Assembly: GCA_001749745.1 (NCBI GenBank)
Contig: JWTM01000186.1
Location: forward strand, 140,119 to 204,118
Length of the DNA stretch: 64,000 nt
Direction of reading: 5' to 3'
Source of the DNA: Candidatus Marispirochaeta associata
GTDB lineage: Bacteria; Spirochaetota; Spirochaetia; JC444; Marispirochaetaceae
This document shows, piece after piece, positions 61,272-64,000 of this stretch. The position numbers and the translations under genes were made by a program. The notes below the pieces were generated by a model. The model was not told the DNA's origin, made no database searches, and saw nothing but the letters and a program-made list of their open reading frames with translations. The first letter of the stretch is position 1. The number at the start of each line of letters is the position of its first letter.

Positions 61272-62427
61272 AGTAGCCTCCGTCGATGGCCATAATCAGT
61301 CCCAAGAGCTGGGCGATTCCCTTGAAGATCGGTTCGATCTCGATCGTCTCGTTCGGCTGATTCAGGTTCTCCCCGTCGGTGATCCCCAGGGTAACCGCCG
61401 GAATCTTCTTGTCGATAAAGGCCGATAGCTCCGAGGTCGACGGGGTGATTCGGGGCTGAATATCGAGGGAACGCATAATCTCCCGGGTATTGCGGGCCAG
61501 GGCGTGAGAGAAGGGGATGCCCCCCGGACGGCGCTGGGCGAAGATTCGAAAATCGACGTCCGCTCCGGAATGGCTGGCCACCTCGTGGGCGATATACTCC
61601 GTTTTTTGCCCAATGTTGCGGACCATGCGGCCCGATTCCGAGCGGATCTCGAACTTGAGAGAGGCATTGGTGGCGATGTTATTGAATCCAGTGCCCCCTT
61701 CGACGGAACCTAATACGATGTTGGTTTTCGGTCGCTTCGGCAGGGGAATCTCGAGGATACGGTTTATGGCGTCGTTGATGGTGACGATCGCCCCCACCGC
61801 GCCGAAGCGGGTCCAGTCGTACTGCTCGGGAACCGAGAAGTTGATCCCGCAACGCATCATTCCGATGGAGGAGTAGGATATCCGTCCCAGTTTGACCCCT
61901 TCCACGCAGATACCGGCGTTGATCGGCAGTTCGGTATGGTCCAGGAAGAAGCGCAAACCGCGGATGTTACCCATCCCCAAGGATTGGGCGCTTCCCATCA
62001 GGATGATATTGCTCTTGGGCTTGATCTTCAAATGCTGTAGGATCAGCGGCAGGGTGGCGATCACCGCCAGGCCCAGGCCGTTGTCGCCGACTCCGGGGCC
62101 GGATATCTTTCTCGGTTCCACGCTTATGGTATGGTCGACCTTGGCGTCGAACACCGTATCCAGGTGGCCCACGATCAGGATGTTCCGGTCCCCGTTTTCG
62201 CCGGGGATGATACCGAGTCCGTTACCTACCTCATCGGTAGAACAGTTGAGAAGCTGCATCTCGTTGAAGCGGTTGAGGAGGAAATTCATCCTGGCCGCTT
62301 CGTTAAAAGTAGGGGCCGGAATCTCCGAAAGCATCACTAGATTGGCGAGGATTATCTCCCTCAAGGAGCGGACCTGCTCTTCGATATCTCCGAGGCCGGA
62401 GATTATCTGTGCCATTCCTTTTTCCAT
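61255..62427 (-). CDS. M20-family peptidase homologue with eroded metal site
   Basis: 390 residues of the M20/M25/M40 fold. The first ligands are in VGHLDTVF (His88, Asp90) and VGDNGLG (Asp115), and Glu176 is in CVEG. However, the usual Glu-Glu pair is Ala147-Gln148 (MGSAQSLG), and the last ligand His is Asn356 in NLNQPNETIE. A normal two-metal site is therefore unlikely. It is the first gene of the leftward GpgS/ABC operon; GGATAGG precedes the ATG. It may be a non-catalytic or altered enzyme. Confidence 0.82.
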   Translation of the reverse strand: MEKGMAQIISGLGDIEEQVRSLREIILANLVMLSEIPAPTFNEAARMNFLLNRFNEMQLLNCSTDEVGNGLGIIPGENGDRNILIVGHLDTVFDAKVDHTISVEPRKISGPGVGDNGLGLAVIATLPLILQHLKIKPKSNIILMGSAQSLGMGNIRGLRFFLDHTELPINAGICVEGVKLGRISYSSIGMMRCGINFSVPEQYDWTRFGAVGAIVTINDAINRILEIPLPKRPKTNIVLGSVEGGTGFNNIATNASLKFEIRSESGRMVRNIGQKTEYIAHEVASHSGADVDFRIFAQRRPGGIPFSHALARNTREIMRSLDIQPRITPSTSELSAFIDKKIPAVTLGITDGENLNQPNETIEIEPIFKGIAQLLGLIMAIDGGYCDESK

Positions 62428-62649
62428 ACACCTATCCTTATTAGAGCTATCCTATTGGCTGCCGGTCATTTACCAACGTAACCCTCATTCTAACTTTTCC
62501 CCGCCGGGAGTGCAACTGATGAAATCTTGTTCTGCAGATGAAAAAAGTTGCCATTAGTAATGATAACTGTTATATTTATCAAGAATGCGGAAGCAGAATA
62601 ACTCATTATCTTATGGAGGAATGATAAAAACTAACCGTGAGCTGGTGGG

Positions 62650-62820
62650 TTTGATATCTTGTCCGTGAGGATTCTCGGACAGGAGAGGCTACCGTTCGTC
62701 ATAGAATTTGGCCTGCGAGGCCGTTAAGGAGAATGAGGAGCCGTAGCCGCAGCATTCACTGACCTGCGAGGTCGGATAGGAGACTGGAGAGAACCTACCG
62801 TACAGGGACCTGTCCTGAAG
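62650..62820 (+). ncRNA. Candidate bridge RNA of the IS110 element
   Basis: The leader upstream of the transposase folds well: hairpin CTTGTCC/GGACAGG (62658-62683); a loop closed by GGCTAC/GTAGCC (62687-62692 with 62743-62748) that carries an inner GGCC-TGCGA-GGCC hairpin (62710-62722); a second, similar loop with GACC-TGCGA-GGTC (62761-62773); and ACAGG/CCTGT (62802-62813). The two inner hairpins share the loop TGCGA and a following AGGAGA, as expected for paired target- and donor-binding loops of IS110 bridge RNAs. Expression is not shown. Confidence 0.68.
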
Positions 62821-62854
62821 ACTCAACGATACCAATCGAGAGGAGAGAACAGGG

Positions 62855-63958
62855 ATGAGACTGAGTATCGGTGTGGATCTGCATAAGAGTCAGTTCACGG
62901 TGTACTGGAAGCCGGAGAAATCGAGCGAAGGGAAATTCGCCCGTTTTTCGACAACCGAAGCCGGGTACGGGGCCTTCGAACACCAGGTGTTATCTGCGAT
63001 TAGTCAGGGTATCGATGTCGCCATGGCTGTCGAGACGACGGGAAACGCCCGGTATTTCCGGGCGCGAATGCAGCGGCTCGGAGCGCGGGTGGTGGTCGTG
63101 AACTCCTTGAAGTTCAAGGTGATAACCCAGTCGGTGAACAAGACCGACCGGCGGGACGCCTCGACGCTTGCGGAGTTCCTGGAGAAGGATATGTTGCCCG
63201 AAGCCGTACTGTGCAGCGAAGAAAGCGAAAAACTGAGGCGACTGTTGAAGGTGCGGAAGCGACTGGTAGAGTCGATTGTAGTCATCAAGAATCAGCTCCA
63301 CGCGCTGCTGTTGGATGTCGGGATAGAGTCGATTCGAGGACAGTTGCAAAGCAAAAAAGAGCGCCGACGGGTACAAAACGTGCTCGCAGCACATACTCTC
63401 GCCGGCGCAGCGGTAGAACCGCTATTTGAAACGATAGATCAGTTAAGCGACCAAGTCAAGAAGATTGAGAAGGTCATCGAAGAGCTGACCAGTGATGATG
63501 CGACGGTCAAGCTGTTGAAAACGATCCCCGGAGTAGGGTTCGTGACGGCGGCAACATTGCGAGCCTGGATAGACGATATTGGACGATTCGATCGTCCCCA
63601 ACAGCTGGCCGCGTATGCGGGAATAGTCCCGTGGGTACAGTCCTCGAACGAGACGGTACGCTACGGCCGGATAACAAAACGGGGACCTTCAGAGTTGAGA
63701 ACGGCGCTGGTACAGGCGGTGCTGGGTATGGTGAGGTTGAAACGGGTGACAGGGACCTGGCGCATCATGACCAGGTATGACCGGATGAAGCGAGAGAAAG
63801 GATCAGGACGGAGCATCATCGCGACCGCTCGGCTTTTGAGTGAGATCATCTGGCATATGCTGACCAAAAGCGAACCGTTTGATCCGCTTCGGATGACTGA
63901 TTCAGAGATGCGCCGCAAGGCGCGGGAAATGCGTGCGGCAGCATTCAATGCCGCTTAG
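62855..63958 (+). CDS. IS110-family transposase (DEDD recombinase)
   Basis: 367 residues. The N-terminal RuvC-like DEDD domain shows Asp8 (GVDLHK), Glu60 (AVETTGN), Asp98 and Asp101 (KTDRRDAS). A coiled linker (about 120-215) joins it to the Transposase_20 domain, which has IPGVGFVTAATLRAWI and GRITKRGPSELRTALV, with Ser279 a candidate for the catalytic Ser. Known members recombine DNA guided by a bridge RNA encoded in the element. AGGAGAGAACAGGG lies directly before the ATG. The protein looks intact. Confidence 0.95.
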   Translation: MRLSIGVDLHKSQFTVYWKPEKSSEGKFARFSTTEAGYGAFEHQVLSAISQGIDVAMAVETTGNARYFRARMQRLGARVVVVNSLKFKVITQSVNKTDRRDASTLAEFLEKDMLPEAVLCSEESEKLRRLLKVRKRLVESIVVIKNQLHALLLDVGIESIRGQLQSKKERRRVQNVLAAHTLAGAAVEPLFETIDQLSDQVKKIEKVIEELTSDDATVKLLKTIPGVGFVTAATLRAWIDDIGRFDRPQQLAAYAGIVPWVQSSNETVRYGRITKRGPSELRTALVQAVLGMVRLKRVTGTWRIMTRYDRMKREKGSGRSIIATARLLSEIIWHMLTKSEPFDPLRMTDSEMRRKAREMRAAAFNAA

Positions 63959-64000
63959 ACAGTGTGAGTCTTACGGCTCACGGTTGACTTTTTATAGGAG

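Larger units (their letters stand above)
62631..63989 (+). mobile_element. IS110-family insertion sequence
   Basis: Candidate limits are CT at 62631-62632 and CT at 63988-63989, the core dinucleotide often used by IS110 elements. Just inside are AACCGTGAGC (62633-62642) and GCTCACGGTT (63976-63985), a 10-base inverted repeat. The size of about 1.36 kb is typical. It holds a structured leader and the transposase. The 200 bases left of it (62428-62630) show no gene beyond the leader of the peptidase gene. The right limit lies 11 bases from the window edge and so is tentative. Confidence 0.78.

Overview
The window looks like chromosome from a free-living, probably salt-adapted spirochaete (Spirochaetales-like). 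This is inferred from the gene set: LytS/LytTR and many two-component systems, a Gx-transporter/NusG-domain-II pair, a DUF4080 radical SAM protein, Fe-S aldo/keto reductases and a glucosylglycerate-type glycosyltransferase. No rRNA, tRNA or CRISPR array was seen, so the assignment rests on gene content only. By eye, most of the window is GC-rich (mid to high 50s %). An AT-richer accessory island lies at about 29.7-34.3 kb.

Layout. 1-1.7 kb: LytS-type kinase (cut by the window edge) and LytTR regulator. 1.7-7.4 kb: a leftward catabolic block (SDR, zinc MDR, 2-hydroxyacid dehydrogenase, alpha/beta hydrolase fused to a membrane domain) facing an IclR regulator, with a perfect 18-bp palindrome in the shared intergenic region. 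7.4-16.6 kb: a leftward, tightly overlapping type II secretion operon, in transcription order gspD-E-F-G, two small pseudopilins, gspK, GspL-like, GspM-like, lipoprotein. 16.7-31.1 kb: a divergent rightward operon of a membrane TPR protein, an exported protein, two lipoproteins, a 3388-residue SpvB/TcdB/Rhs protein with a Sec signal, and a small lipoprotein overlapping its 3' end. The Rhs tip after the DPDGL motif looks like a papain-fold (NlpC/P60-type) amidase, so the lipoprotein is a good periplasmic immunity candidate.

31.1-34.3 kb: accessory island with a RelBE-like and a HigBA-like toxin-antitoxin pair, two copies of a GxxExxY-protein element (one broken by a stop codon) with long fold-back leaders and CGCTGAT repeats, and a structured attC-like repeat. 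34.3-37.3 kb: YaiI/DUF188, small membrane proteins, Gx transporter, NusG-domain-II and ACT-domain proteins. 37.2-44.4 kb: a large PAS/HisKA_2 kinase, a lipoprotein, and an operon of periplasmic binding protein, sensor kinase and sigma-54 regulator. 44.4-51.3 kb: a 54-residue small gene, radical SAM-HhH protein, two Fe-S aldo/keto reductases, B12/radical SAM DUF4080, a lipase-like protein and an outer-membrane-like protein. 51.5-56.8 kb: DUF952, then PocR-kinase, Rcp1-like regulator, hybrid kinase and NUDIX, SMUG1-type DNA glycosylase. 56.8-62.4 kb: TetR-controlled sodium/solute symporter operon with two operators placed on its promoter, then ABC ATPase, GpgS and an M20-like peptidase homologue with eroded metal ligands. 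62.6-64 kb: an IS110-family element with a structured leader that fits a bridge RNA.

The most interesting points are the Rhs/amidase/lipoprotein locus next to a type II secretion system, the duplicated GxxExxY fold-back elements, and the IS110 leader RNA with reconstructable element ends.
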